DNA from: Burkholderia contaminans
GTDB lineage: Bacteria > Pseudomonadota > Gammaproteobacteria > Burkholderiales > Burkholderiaceae
Length of the DNA: 64,000 nt
NCBI RefSeq assembly: GCF_029633825.1
Contig: NZ_CP090641.1
Coordinates: 3,100,001 to 3,164,000 of the forward strand
Direction of reading: 5' to 3'
Each line of letters begins with the position of its first letter. Within the stretch, counting starts at the first letter, position 1. The position numbers were made by a program, and so were the translations under genes. Shown here piece after piece: positions 41,431 to 50,084 of the stretch. The notes beneath the pieces are model-generated. The model had not been told where the DNA came from. It saw nothing but the letters and a program-made list of their open reading frames with translations, and ran no database searches.

Positions 41431-43208
41431 TGGCCGCAGAGAAAAAGCCGCATGTCGATGCGGTGATCGTCGGCTTCGGCTGGACCGGCGCGATTCTCGC
41501 GAAGGAACTGACCGAAGCGGGCCTGAACGTCGTTGCGCTCGAGCGCGGCGAGTATCGCGACACCTATCCGGACGGCGCGTATCCGAACACGATCGACGAG
41601 CTGACCTACAACATCCGCAAGAAGCTGTTCCTCGACCTGTCGAAGACGACCGTGTCGATCCGCCACGGCCTGCAGGACACCGCGCTGCCGTACCGGCAGC
41701 TCGCCGCGTTCCTGCCGGGCGAAGGCGTCGGCGGCGCGGGGCTGCACTGGTCGGGCGTGCATTTCCGGATCACGCCGGAAGAGCTGCGCCTGCGCAGCCA
41801 CTATGAAGAGCGCTACGGCAGGAAGTTCATCCCCGAAGGGATGACGATCCAGGACACCGGCGTGACCTACGAGGAGCTCGAGCCGCATTTCGACTTCGCC
41901 GAAAAGGTGTTCGGCACGTCGGGGCAGGCGTACAAGGTCGGCGGCAAGGTGGTCGGCGACGGCAACGTGTTCGAAGCGAACCGCAGCGACAACTTCCCGC
42001 TGCCCGCGCAGCTCAACACCTATTCGGCGCAGCGCTTCTCCGACGCCGCCAAGTCGCTCGGCCTGCATCCGTACCGGCTGCCGTCGGCGAACACGTCGGG
42101 CCCGTACACGAACCCGTACGGCGTGCAGATGGGCCCGTGCAACTTCTGCGGCTACTGCAGCGGCTACGCGTGCTACATGTACTCGAAGGCGTCGCCGAAC
42201 CTGAACATCCTGCCCGCGCTGAAGCAGGCGCCGAACTTCGAGCTGCGCTCGAAGTGCCACGTGCTGCGGGTCGACCTCGACGATACGAAGAAGCGCGCGA
42301 CGGGCGTGACCTACGTCGACCCGGCAGGGCGTGAAGTGCACCAGCCGGCCGATCTCGTGATCGTGGCCGCGTTCCAGTACCACAACGTGCACCTGCTGCT
42401 GCTGTCGGGCATCGGCAAACCGTACGACCCGATCTCCGGCGAAGGCGTCGTGGGCCGCAATTTCGCGTACCAGAACCTGTCGACGATCAAGGCGTTCTTC
42501 GACAAGGACACCTACACGAATCCGTTCATCGGGGCGGGCGGCAACGGCGTCGCGGTGGACGATTTCAACGCGGACAACTTCGACCACGGCCCGCTCGGCT
42601 TCGTCGGCGGCTCGCCGCTGTGGGTGAACCAGGCCGGCGTGAAGCCGATCAGCGGCATCGCGACGCCGCCCGGTACGCCGCAGTGGGGCTCGGCGTGGAA
42701 GAAGGCCGTCAAGGACAACTACGCGCACACGATCTCGATGGACGCGCACGGCACCAACATGTCGTACCGCGACGTGTATCTCGACCTCGATCCGACCTAT
42801 CGCGATTCGTACGGCCAGCCGCTGTTGCGGATGACCTTCGACTGGAAGGACAACGACATCAAGATGGCGCAGTACGTGACCGGGCAGATGAAGAAGATCG
42901 CGGAGGCGATGGGGCCGAAGGCGATCAGCGTATCGACGCGCGAATTCGGCAAGCACTTCGATTCGCGCGCGTACCAGACGACTCACCTCGTCGGCGGCGC
43001 GATCATGGGCACCGACCCGAAGACGAGCGTGCTGAACCGCTACCTGCAGTGCTGGGACGTGCACAACGTGTTCGTGATGGGCGCATCGGCGCTGCCGCAG
43101 GGCATCGGCTACAACCCGACCGGGATCATCGCGGCGCTGGCCTACTGGTCGGCACGTGCGATCCGCGAGCAATACCTGAAAAATCCCGCCCCGCTGGTGA
43201 CAGTATGA
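41430..43208 (+). CDS. gluconate 2-dehydrogenase FAD-containing large subunit (GMC family)
   Basis: 592 residues. FAD-binding V-I-V-G-F-G-W-T-G-A-I-L-A-K-E-L (13-28), then E-R-G near 40. A Cys-rich block C-N-F-C-G-Y-C-S-G-Y-A-C lies near residue 235, reminiscent of the iron-sulfur ligand region reported for the related B. cepacia FAD-glucose dehydrogenase. The C-terminal GMC active-site region has H-L-V-G-G-A-I-M-G-T and A-L-P-Q-G-I-G-Y-N-P-T-G. There is no signal of its own, as expected for export with the Tat subunit. Starts overlap on both sides (TGATG and ATGA), so the three subunits are tightly coupled. Substrate could be gluconate, 2-ketogluconate or a related sugar acid; gluconate is most common for this size. 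Confidence 0.92.
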   Translation: MAAEKKPHVDAVIVGFGWTGAILAKELTEAGLNVVALERGEYRDTYPDGAYPNTIDELTYNIRKKLFLDLSKTTVSIRHGLQDTALPYRQLAAFLPGEGVGGAGLHWSGVHFRITPEELRLRSHYEERYGRKFIPEGMTIQDTGVTYEELEPHFDFAEKVFGTSGQAYKVGGKVVGDGNVFEANRSDNFPLPAQLNTYSAQRFSDAAKSLGLHPYRLPSANTSGPYTNPYGVQMGPCNFCGYCSGYACYMYSKASPNLNILPALKQAPNFELRSKCHVLRVDLDDTKKRATGVTYVDPAGREVHQPADLVIVAAFQYHNVHLLLLSGIGKPYDPISGEGVVGRNFAYQNLSTIKAFFDKDTYTNPFIGAGGNGVAVDDFNADNFDHGPLGFVGGSPLWVNQAGVKPISGIATPPGTPQWGSAWKKAVKDNYAHTISMDAHGTNMSYRDVYLDLDPTYRDSYGQPLLRMTFDWKDNDIKMAQYVTGQMKKIAEAMGPKAISVSTREFGKHFDSRAYQTTHLVGGAIMGTDPKTSVLNRYLQCWDVHNVFVMGASALPQGIGYNPTGIIAALAYWSARAIREQYLKNPAPLVTV

Positions 43209-44617
43209 AGAGGACGATGAACCACAACGTCGCGCGCCGGATGTCGCGCGCGCTGGCGGCCGGTGCGGCCCGGGCCGCGCTCGGCTTCGCGGGCTCGGCG
43301 GCGTTCGCACAGCCGGCAGCACCCGCGGCGGCTTCCGGCCCGGCGGCGGCACCCGCGGCCCAATCCGCCGACGCGGCCCTGATCAAGCGCGGCGAGTACC
43401 TCGCGCGGGCGGGCGACTGCATCGCGTGCCACACCGCGAGCGGCGGCAAGCCGTTCGCCGGCGGCCTGAAATTCGACACGCCGATCGGCGGGATCTACTC
43501 GACGAACATCACGCCGGATCCGAAGACGGGCCTGGGCGGCTGGACGGTCGAGGACTTCACGCGCGCGGTGCGCGAAGGCGTGCGCAAGAACGGCGACACG
43601 ATGTATCCGGCCATGCCGTTTCCGTCCTACGCGCGCCTGACCGACGACGACATGAAGGCGCTGTACGCATACTTCATGCACGGCGTCGCGCCCGTCGAGC
43701 ACGAGAACCGCGCGGTCGACATCGTGTGGCCGCTGTCGATGCGCTGGCCGCTCGGGATCTGGCGCAAGATGTTCGCGCCGACACCGAAGCCGTTCGATGC
43801 TGCGCCGTACACCGATCCGGTGGTCGCGCGCGGTGCGTATCTCGTGCAGGGGCTCGGCCACTGCGGCGCGTGCCATACGCCGCGGGCGCCGACGATGCAG
43901 GAGCGTGGGCTGACCGACGCGGACGGCCCGGACTTCCTGGCCGGCGGCGCGGCGATCGACGGCTGGGTGCCGACGAGCCTGCGCGGCGAGCCGCGCACGG
44001 GCCTCGGCACGTGGACGGAAACCGAGATCGTGCAGTTCCTGAAGACGGGCCGCACGCTGCGCACGGCCGCGTTCGGCGGGATGACGGACGTGGTCGGCCA
44101 CAGCATGCAGCACATGACCGACGACGACCTGAATGCGATCGCGCGCTACCTGAAGACGCTGCCGCCGCGCGTGCAGGGCGAACAGCCGCACGTGTACGAC
44201 GCGGCCGCCGCGAAGGCGTTGCAGATCGGCGACGCGAGCAAGCCGGGCGCGGCCGTCTATCGCGACAACTGCATGGCCTGCCACCGCAGCGACGGCCACG
44301 GCTACACGCGCGTGTTCCCGGCGCTTGCCGGCAACCCGGTCGTGCAGGGCGACGATCCGACCTCGCTGATCCACGTGGTGCTGGAAGGCAGCGCGCTGCA
44401 GGGCACGCGCACCGCGCCGTCGACGTTCACGATGCCGCCGTTCGGCTGGCGCCTGTCGGACCAGGAAGTCGCGGACGTGTCGAACTTCGTGCGCACGAGC
44501 TGGGGCAACACGGGGGCTGCCGTGACGGCCGCGCAGGTCGCGAAGGTGCGCAAGAGCGTGCCGTCGACCCGGCCCGAACCGCCGCCGGGTGCGCGGTTCC
44601 CGCAAGCGTCGCGCTGA
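43205..44617 (+). CDS. gluconate 2-dehydrogenase tri-heme cytochrome c subunit
   Basis: 470 residues with a signal peptide (residues 1-35, ending A-A-F-A-Q) and an Ala/Pro-rich linker. Three heme c motifs: C-I-A-C-H (72-76), C-G-A-C-H (220-224) and C-M-A-C-H (356-360), each in its own cytochrome c domain. This is the membrane-bound electron acceptor of the dehydrogenase; it passes electrons to ubiquinone. The final helix (V-A-D-V-S-N-F-V-R-T-S-W-G) is followed by a Pro-rich tail. It overlaps the FAD subunit by ATGA and is followed by a hairpin at 44661. Confidence 0.94.
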   Translation: MKRTMNHNVARRMSRALAAGAARAALGFAGSAAFAQPAAPAAASGPAAAPAAQSADAALIKRGEYLARAGDCIACHTASGGKPFAGGLKFDTPIGGIYSTNITPDPKTGLGGWTVEDFTRAVREGVRKNGDTMYPAMPFPSYARLTDDDMKALYAYFMHGVAPVEHENRAVDIVWPLSMRWPLGIWRKMFAPTPKPFDAAPYTDPVVARGAYLVQGLGHCGACHTPRAPTMQERGLTDADGPDFLAGGAAIDGWVPTSLRGEPRTGLGTWTETEIVQFLKTGRTLRTAAFGGMTDVVGHSMQHMTDDDLNAIARYLKTLPPRVQGEQPHVYDAAAAKALQIGDASKPGAAVYRDNCMACHRSDGHGYTRVFPALAGNPVVQGDDPTSLIHVVLEGSALQGTRTAPSTFTMPPFGWRLSDQEVADVSNFVRTSWGNTGAAVTAAQVAKVRKSVPSTRPEPPPGARFPQASR

Positions 44618-44660
44618 CGGGGCGGCGGGGCGCCAGTCCCGCCTGTCCGATGTACATCAA

Positions 44661-44690
44661 GGCGCCGCCGCATCCGCGCGGCGCCCTTTC
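44661..44690 (+). terminator. terminator after the gluconate dehydrogenase operon
   Basis: GGCGCCGC (44661-44668), a 9-nt loop and GCGGCGCC (44678-44685), then CTTTC, 43 nt after the cytochrome stop. The 8-bp all-GC stem is strong; the T run is short. Confidence 0.6.
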
Positions 44691-44826
44691 AATTCACCGG
44701 GGTTGCACCCCGCAAAGGCGCGCCACCGCGTGAATTTTTCGCGGCGGCGCGCCATTTTTCCGCCTCATCCCTTATCCTTTCGTTCTTGAACCTTACTAAA
44801 TAGTTACAAGAACTTCGGGAGGGGGG

Positions 44827-46545
44827 ATGCCTCATGACGTCAGCCTGATTGCGTTGCTCGCGGCCGGTTTCGGTCTCGCGATGGTTTTCGGTTATTTCGC
44901 GTCGCTGTTGAAAATGCCGCCGCTCGTCGGCTATCTGCTCGCCGGGATCGTGATCGGCCCCGGCACGCCCGGCTTCGTCGGCGACCTGTCGCTCGCGCAG
45001 CAGCTCGCCGAAGTCGGCGTGATGCTGCTGATGTTCGGCGTCGGCCTGCATTTCTCGCTCGGCGATCTCCTCGCGGTGCGCAAGATCGCGCTGCCGGGCG
45101 CGATCGTCCAGATTACGGTGGCCACGCTGCTCGGCGGCGGGCTCGCGCTCACCTGGGGCTGGAGCGTCGGGGCGGCGCTCGTGTTCGGGCTCGCGCTGTC
45201 GGTCGCGAGCACGGTCGTGCTGCTGCGCGCGCTCGAAGGGCGCGGGCTCGTCGAGACGGTCAACGGGCGCATCGCGGTCGGCTGGCTCGTCGTCGAGGAT
45301 CTCGTGATGGTGCTCGTGCTGGTGCTGCTGCCGCCCGTCGCGGGGCTGCTCGGCGGCACTCCGCCCGGCGACGCGCATGCGGCCGGCGGCAGCGTGTGGG
45401 GCACGCTCGGCGTCACGATGCTGAAGGTCGCGGCGTTCATCGCATTGATGCTGGTGGTCGGCAAGCGCGTGTTTCCGCGCATTCTGTGGCTCGTCGCGCG
45501 CACGGGCTCGCGCGAGCTGTTCACGCTGTGCATGATCGCGGCCGCGGTCGGTATCGCGTTCGGCGCGGCAAAGCTGTTCGACGTGTCGTTCGCGCTCGGC
45601 GCGTTCTTCGCCGGGATGATGATGCGCGAGTCGGAATTCAGCCGGCGCGCGGCCGACGAGACGCTGCCGCTGCGCGATGCGTTCTCGGTGCTGTTCTTCA
45701 TTTCGGTCGGGATGCTCTTCGACCCGAAGATCCTGCTCGCGGAGCCGCTGCACGTGATCGAGGTCGCGGCGATCGTGGTGATCGGCAAGACGCTCGCGGC
45801 AGTCGCGCTCGTGATCGCGTTCCGCTATCCGCTGAATACCGCGCTGACGGTGGGTGCGGGTCTCGCGCAGATCGGCGAGTTCTCGTTCATCCTCGCCGGC
45901 CTCGGCCGTGCGCTTGGGCTGCTGTCGGCCGAGGGGCAGAGCCTGATTCTGGCCGTCGCGCTGATCTCGATCGCGATGAACACGCTGCTGTTCGCGATGA
46001 TCGATCCGGCGCTCGCGTGGATCCGCAAGCATTCGGCGTTCGCGCGCAAGCTCGAGGCCCGCGACGATCCGCTCGCCGCGCTGCCGATGTCGACGCCGCA
46101 GACGCACCTGACCGGGCAGGTCGTGATCGTCGGCTACGGCAAGGTCGGTACGCGAATCGCGCACGCGCTGGACGAGCGCGGCATCGCGTATGTCGTCGTC
46201 GAGCAGAATCGCGAGCTCGTCGAGAAACTGCGTGCGGAAGGTGTCGCGGCCGTGTCGGGCGATGCGATCGAGCCGATCGTGCTCGTGCAGGCGCATATCG
46301 CCCGCGCCGGGATGCTGGTCGTCACGCTGCCCGACGTGTTCGACGTGCGGCAGATCGTCGAGATCTCTCGCACCTTGAACCCGGCGCTCGAGGTCGTGCT
46401 GTGCACGAACAGCGGCGACGAGGCCGCGCTATTGTCGAGCGAGGGTATCGGCACCGTGTTCATGGGCGAGTCCGAACTGGCGCGCGGAATGACCGAGCAC
46501 GTGCTCGGCAGGATGACGAAGCCGGCTGCGACGGCTGCGCATTGA
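44827..46545 (+). CDS. monovalent cation:proton antiporter-2 (KefB/YbaL type)
   Basis: 572 residues. Twelve or so membrane helices (about 5-390) with the CPA2 pattern P-P-L-V-G-Y-L-L-A-G-I-V-I-G-P, M-L-L-M-F-G-V-G-L-H-F and A-L-G-A-F-F-A-G-M-M. The cytoplasmic RCK/TrkA-N domain starts near 420 with V-V-I-V-G-Y-G-K-V-G-T-R-I-A, an NAD(H)-binding fold. It has no C-terminal TrkA-C domain. This matches YbaL/KefB-like K+ or Na+/H+ exchangers of the inner membrane. AGGGGG precedes ATG 44827. It may ease ionic or thiol stress; there is no KefF/G-type partner beside it. Confidence 0.9.
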   Translation: MPHDVSLIALLAAGFGLAMVFGYFASLLKMPPLVGYLLAGIVIGPGTPGFVGDLSLAQQLAEVGVMLLMFGVGLHFSLGDLLAVRKIALPGAIVQITVATLLGGGLALTWGWSVGAALVFGLALSVASTVVLLRALEGRGLVETVNGRIAVGWLVVEDLVMVLVLVLLPPVAGLLGGTPPGDAHAAGGSVWGTLGVTMLKVAAFIALMLVVGKRVFPRILWLVARTGSRELFTLCMIAAAVGIAFGAAKLFDVSFALGAFFAGMMMRESEFSRRAADETLPLRDAFSVLFFISVGMLFDPKILLAEPLHVIEVAAIVVIGKTLAAVALVIAFRYPLNTALTVGAGLAQIGEFSFILAGLGRALGLLSAEGQSLILAVALISIAMNTLLFAMIDPALAWIRKHSAFARKLEARDDPLAALPMSTPQTHLTGQVVIVGYGKVGTRIAHALDERGIAYVVVEQNRELVEKLRAEGVAAVSGDAIEPIVLVQAHIARAGMLVVTLPDVFDVRQIVEISRTLNPALEVVLCTNSGDEAALLSSEGIGTVFMGESELARGMTEHVLGRMTKPAATAAH

Positions 46546-46546
46546 C

Positions 46547-46571
46547 GGCGCGCGGCATCGCGCCGCGCGCC
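46547..46571. terminator. hairpin directly after the antiporter gene
   Basis: GGCGCGCGG (46547-46555), loop CATCGCG, CCGCGCGCC (46563-46571): a 9-bp perfect stem starting 2 nt after the stop codon and between convergent genes. There is no T run, so function as a terminator is uncertain. Confidence 0.35.
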
Positions 46572-46765
46572 GGGCAGGGCGCGGCGGCTCGGGCGGGCCG
46601 CCGCGCGAAAAATGGCAGGAGGCGGCGGCGGGAACGCTCAAATGATGCGCGGCGTTCCTGAGAAGAGTGACGGTGCCCGATGACGGGGAAGTCTGAGGCG
46701 GCGACGAGGCCGTTGGAGCGTGACGCGCGCGCCGGGACGGCGGCGCGTCGCGCGGGCTGAGCCGA

Positions 46766-48664
46766 TCACCCCGCCGCCGTGTTTGCCTGCGCCGTCGCTC
46801 TTGACGGCGCGGCAGTCTTCAGCGGTACAGTGCTTTTCGGCGCAGCGGCCGTTTTTGCCGGCGTCGCCGCCGCTTTCGGTGCAGCCACCGTCCTTTGCGG
46901 CGCAACGGCCTTTGCCGGCGGTGTCTTCTCGGGCTCGACCGGCGCGTCGGGCGGCACGCCGAGCAACTGCAGCGAGCCGCTGGTGACCGACGCGAATACC
47001 GGGCCGGCCACGGTGCCGCCGTAATAGCCCTTGCCGCGCGGCTCGTCGATCATCACCGCGACGATCAGGCGCGGGTTGCTCATCGGCGCCATCCCGGCGA
47101 ACAGCGCGCGGTACTTGCCCTTCGCGTAGGTCGCGCCGACCTGCTTGCGCGCGGTACCCGTCTTGCCGCCGATCCGGTAGCCGTCGACGCGCGCGCGGCG
47201 CCCCGTGCCGCCTTCGCCGACCGCCATCTCGAGCATCGAGCGGATCGCCGCGGCCGTTTGCGGCGACGTCACGCGGTGGCCGCGATGCGCGTCGATCGTC
47301 TGCTGGTCGGTGCCGTTCTTCAGCAGCGACACCGGGTGCAGCGTGCCGTCGCCGGCATAGGCCGTGTAGGTCTGCGCGATCTGCAGCAGCGACATCGACA
47401 GGCCGTAGCCGTACGCCATCGTCGCCTGCTCGATCGGCCGCCAGCGCTTGTAGCCGCGCAGCCGGCCCGACGCGACGCCCGGGAACGTCAGTTCCGGCGC
47501 ACGGCCGATCCCGTATTCCTGGTATTTGTTCCAGATCGTTTCGGCGGGCAGGTTCAAGGCGAGCTTCGCGAGCGCGACGTTGCTCGACTTCTGCAGCGCC
47601 TGCGACACCGTCAGCGACCCGTGATTCGACGTGTCGTGGATCACGGCCGGGCCGATCTTGTAGGTGCCCGGCGACGTGTTGATGATCGTGTTCGGCGTGA
47701 CCTTGCGCTCGTCGATCGACAGCGCGACGACGAGCGGCTTGATCGTCGAGCCCGGCTCGAACGTGTCGATCACCGCGCGGTTGCGCAACTGCTGGCCGGT
47801 GAGGCGCGCGCGGTCGTTCGGGTCGAAGGTCGGGTAGTTCGCGAGCGCGAGGATCTCGCCGTTCTGCGCGTCGAGCACCACGACGCTGCCGGCCACCGCG
47901 TTGTTCTCGACCACGGCCGCCTTGAGCTGGCTGAACGCGAGCTGCTGGATGCGGCGGTCGATCGTCAGTTCGATCGTCGCGCCGTGCTGCGCCGGGACGA
48001 GCGGGCGCGTGTCCGACACGATGCGGCCGAGCCGGTCGCGGATCACCTCGCGCTGCCCGGACGTGCCCACCAGGCGCGCATTCGCCGCGAGCTCGACGCC
48101 TTCCTGCCCCTTGTCCTCGACGTTCGTGAATCCGACCACGTGCGCGGCCGATTCGCCTTCCGGGTAGAAACGCTTCGAATCGGCGATCTGCGTGATGCCG
48201 TCGATCGCGAGCTTGTCGAGCTTGCCCGCGGTGTCCGCGTCGACCTGCCGCTTGAGCAGCACGAACGTCTTGTCGTTGCCGAGGCGCCGCTTGACCTCGG
48301 CGAGCGGCATGTCGAGCAGCTTCGAGATCTGCGGGTAGTCGGTGTCGGCGACCTGTTTCGGGTTCGCCCAGATTTCATAGGTCGACAGGCTGACGGCAAG
48401 CATCGCGCCGTTACGATCGACGATGCGCCCGCGCGTCGCGTCGAGCTCGATCGTGCGCTGGTAGCGCTTCTGGCCCTGGCCGACGTAGAACTCCTTGTTC
48501 GCGACCTGCACCCAGAAGGCGCGGCCGATCAGCGCGGCGAACGCGAGGAACACGAGGATCACGATCAGCTTCGAGCGCCACATCGGCAGGCGCGATGCAA
48601 GCATCGGATTCTTGGTCGCGGCCGCGTACGGATCGGCGGGGTGGGTCTTCTTTTTCACGCTCAT
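46766..48664 (-). CDS. FtsI/PBP3-type peptidoglycan transpeptidase (second copy)
   Basis: 632 residues. One N-terminal membrane anchor (about 31-50), a PBP dimer domain (about 65-220) and the transpeptidase domain with the three class B motifs: S-T-I-K (Ser306), S-S-N (360-362) and K-T-G-T (501-504). It cross-links septal peptidoglycan in the periplasm. The last 65 residues are Ala, Pro, Lys and Thr with an imperfect A-P-K-(x)-T/A repeat, not normal for FtsI. It lies far from any division gene, between the antiporter and a hypothetical, so it is a stand-alone paralogue rather than the dcw-cluster ftsI. Such extra copies can change beta-lactam response; that is inference. Confidence 0.92.
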   Translation of the reverse strand: MSVKKKTHPADPYAAATKNPMLASRLPMWRSKLIVILVFLAFAALIGRAFWVQVANKEFYVGQGQKRYQRTIELDATRGRIVDRNGAMLAVSLSTYEIWANPKQVADTDYPQISKLLDMPLAEVKRRLGNDKTFVLLKRQVDADTAGKLDKLAIDGITQIADSKRFYPEGESAAHVVGFTNVEDKGQEGVELAANARLVGTSGQREVIRDRLGRIVSDTRPLVPAQHGATIELTIDRRIQQLAFSQLKAAVVENNAVAGSVVVLDAQNGEILALANYPTFDPNDRARLTGQQLRNRAVIDTFEPGSTIKPLVVALSIDERKVTPNTIINTSPGTYKIGPAVIHDTSNHGSLTVSQALQKSSNVALAKLALNLPAETIWNKYQEYGIGRAPELTFPGVASGRLRGYKRWRPIEQATMAYGYGLSMSLLQIAQTYTAYAGDGTLHPVSLLKNGTDQQTIDAHRGHRVTSPQTAAAIRSMLEMAVGEGGTGRRARVDGYRIGGKTGTARKQVGATYAKGKYRALFAGMAPMSNPRLIVAVMIDEPRGKGYYGGTVAGPVFASVTSGSLQLLGVPPDAPVEPEKTPPAKAVAPQRTVAAPKAAATPAKTAAAPKSTVPLKTAAPSRATAQANTAAG

Positions 48665-49086
48665 GCAATGGCCGGGTCGGGCCGCCCGAGGGCGGTGAGT
48701 CAGTCTGGATAATGCGATTGTAATAAATGAGTAAACGCCGTGTGGGGAAAGTATGTTCCGGCCCCGAGAAAAAGCGGGTATCGGCGCGCTGACACGGGGT
48801 GGAAAACGGGAAGGGAATGGTGCGGCGGAAGCGACATTTCGCCGAAGCAGCAGACGATGAGACTCGGGGATTCGTGACGTGCAGATCGGGGGGGCGCACG
48901 ATTTCAGGTACGGATCGATACTGATCCTTCCCGGTGTGCGATCAATTGACCGGCACGCGATTATTTCTTTAAACCGGAAAATGAAAAACGCCCCGCATTG
49001 GGGCGTCGTTAATGCTGAATATCGAAATGAATATCATTGAAACCGGAATAAACCCGAAAACCGCAGACGAATTACATCGGTAATTT
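48665..49086. other. 422-bp region between the FtsI-type gene and a small hypothetical
   Basis: No gene is seen. The part next to 48664 must hold the promoter of the transpeptidase gene. A terminator for the gene on its right is at 48985-49007. Confidence 0.4.
48985..49007 (-). terminator. intrinsic terminator of the gene at 49087
   Basis: On the minus strand: ACGCCCC-AATGC-GGGGCGT followed by TTTTCATTTT. A 7-bp GC-rich stem and a good T run, 80 nt past the gene's stop codon. Confidence 0.8.
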
Positions 49087-49431
49087 CTATCGGGCGACGG
49101 AAATGAATTCCCGGTATTCCGGCTCGCTCGTGCAGCGATCGACAGCCTGCAGTCGCCACGCGCCGGGGTGATTGCCGGCGAGCACCGCAGGGCCCTGTTC
49201 GCGCTGGGTCGCACCGAACGACAGACCCTTCAACTGGCACACGGCATTCCCGCCGTCGGCCGCGCAGAGCGCCATTGCGCCCTCGACGTCGCGGACCTTG
49301 CCCCAGGTCGGAAGATCCAGGCCTTGATGTGCCTCGCGCGACCACAGGCCCTCGTCGGTATCGACCCACAGTACCGCGAAGGCTTGCCGGGTTGCCGACT
49401 CGCTGCCATTAATCCGAATGGTGAGGCGCAT
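49087..49431 (-). CDS. hypothetical protein, 114 residues
   Basis: Starts at ATG 49431 with AGGAG 9 nt upstream. The sequence (MRLTIRINGSESATRQAFAV then W-V-D-T-D-E-G-L-W) has alternating hydrophobic residues that suggest a beta-rich fold, three Cys (two close together, A-L-C-A-A-D-G-G-N-A-V-C) and no signal or membrane segment. I do not recognise a family. It has its own terminator (48985-49007) and a perfect dyad 49-64 bp upstream of its start, so it is probably a real, independently regulated gene. It lies between an FtsI-type gene and an SDR gene, which says little about function. Confidence 0.65.
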   Translation of the reverse strand: MRLTIRINGSESATRQAFAVLWVDTDEGLWSREAHQGLDLPTWGKVRDVEGAMALCAADGGNAVCQLKGLSFGATQREQGPAVLAGNHPGAWRLQAVDRCTSEPEYREFISVAR

Positions 49432-50084
49432 TGTGATCGTCTCCTAAAAAAATGACACATTCGACCGTTTTGACTTGATCAGTCTAGATAGACTGGTGTG
49501 AAACGCAAGTGATAATCCGCAATAAATCCGAATTGAGTTCATTGCGGTTTCAGATGGAACGACGTCTGACGATTCATGGTCATGCCGACGGAGCACCCGC
49601 AAACACGCGCGCAGCGGCGATCGCGGTGCCGATGAGAGGAGGGCCGATCATCGAGACATGGGACGACATGGCCGCGAGGCGCGTCGATCTGTCGCGCATG
49701 ACCCACCGGGGGAAACCGGGGCGACCGGGGCGGGACCGCACCGTCGGAACGCGGGCCGACCGGATGCTGCGGCATGTTGACGGTGCGCCCGGTACGACAC
49801 ACTCCGACAATCCCATACAAATCGGCACACTTTCACGAAACTTTCGGGACAGACTTGCCTGCGGTCGGGCCCCACACTGGGATCTTCCCGATCCAGTGCC
49901 GCGGACGCCCGTCCTCGGCGGCTGCCGCCGCCTCGTGCCAGAGACGCGATCGACGCGATCGCGGGCCGCACGCCCGATCGGGACTGCCGGGGCGCGCGTC
50001 AGGCCCCGGCCCGGCCGGTGAGCCGTGCGCAGCCCGCAACCGCGGGCGTCGCGCCGCCCGGCCGACTCTTCGAAGGAGACTATC
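49432..50084. other. 653-bp region before the SDR gene
   Basis: An open frame from 49509 to 50021 exists, but it lacks a ribosome binding site and family features. I see the dyad at 49480 and otherwise no feature. Confidence 0.4.
49480..49495. promoter_or_regulatory. 16-bp dyad, candidate TetR-type operator
   Basis: CAGTCTA-GA-TAGACTG: perfect 7-bp arms around 2 bp, 49 bp upstream of the start of the hypothetical gene on the minus strand. Sites of this form (TAGACT arms) are common for TetR-family repressors. No TetR gene is in the window. Confidence 0.45.

Noticed and set aside
49509..50021. 170-codon open frame between the small hypothetical and the SDR gene
   Set aside because: No ribosome binding site, Arg/Pro/Thr-rich composition and no recognisable feature.
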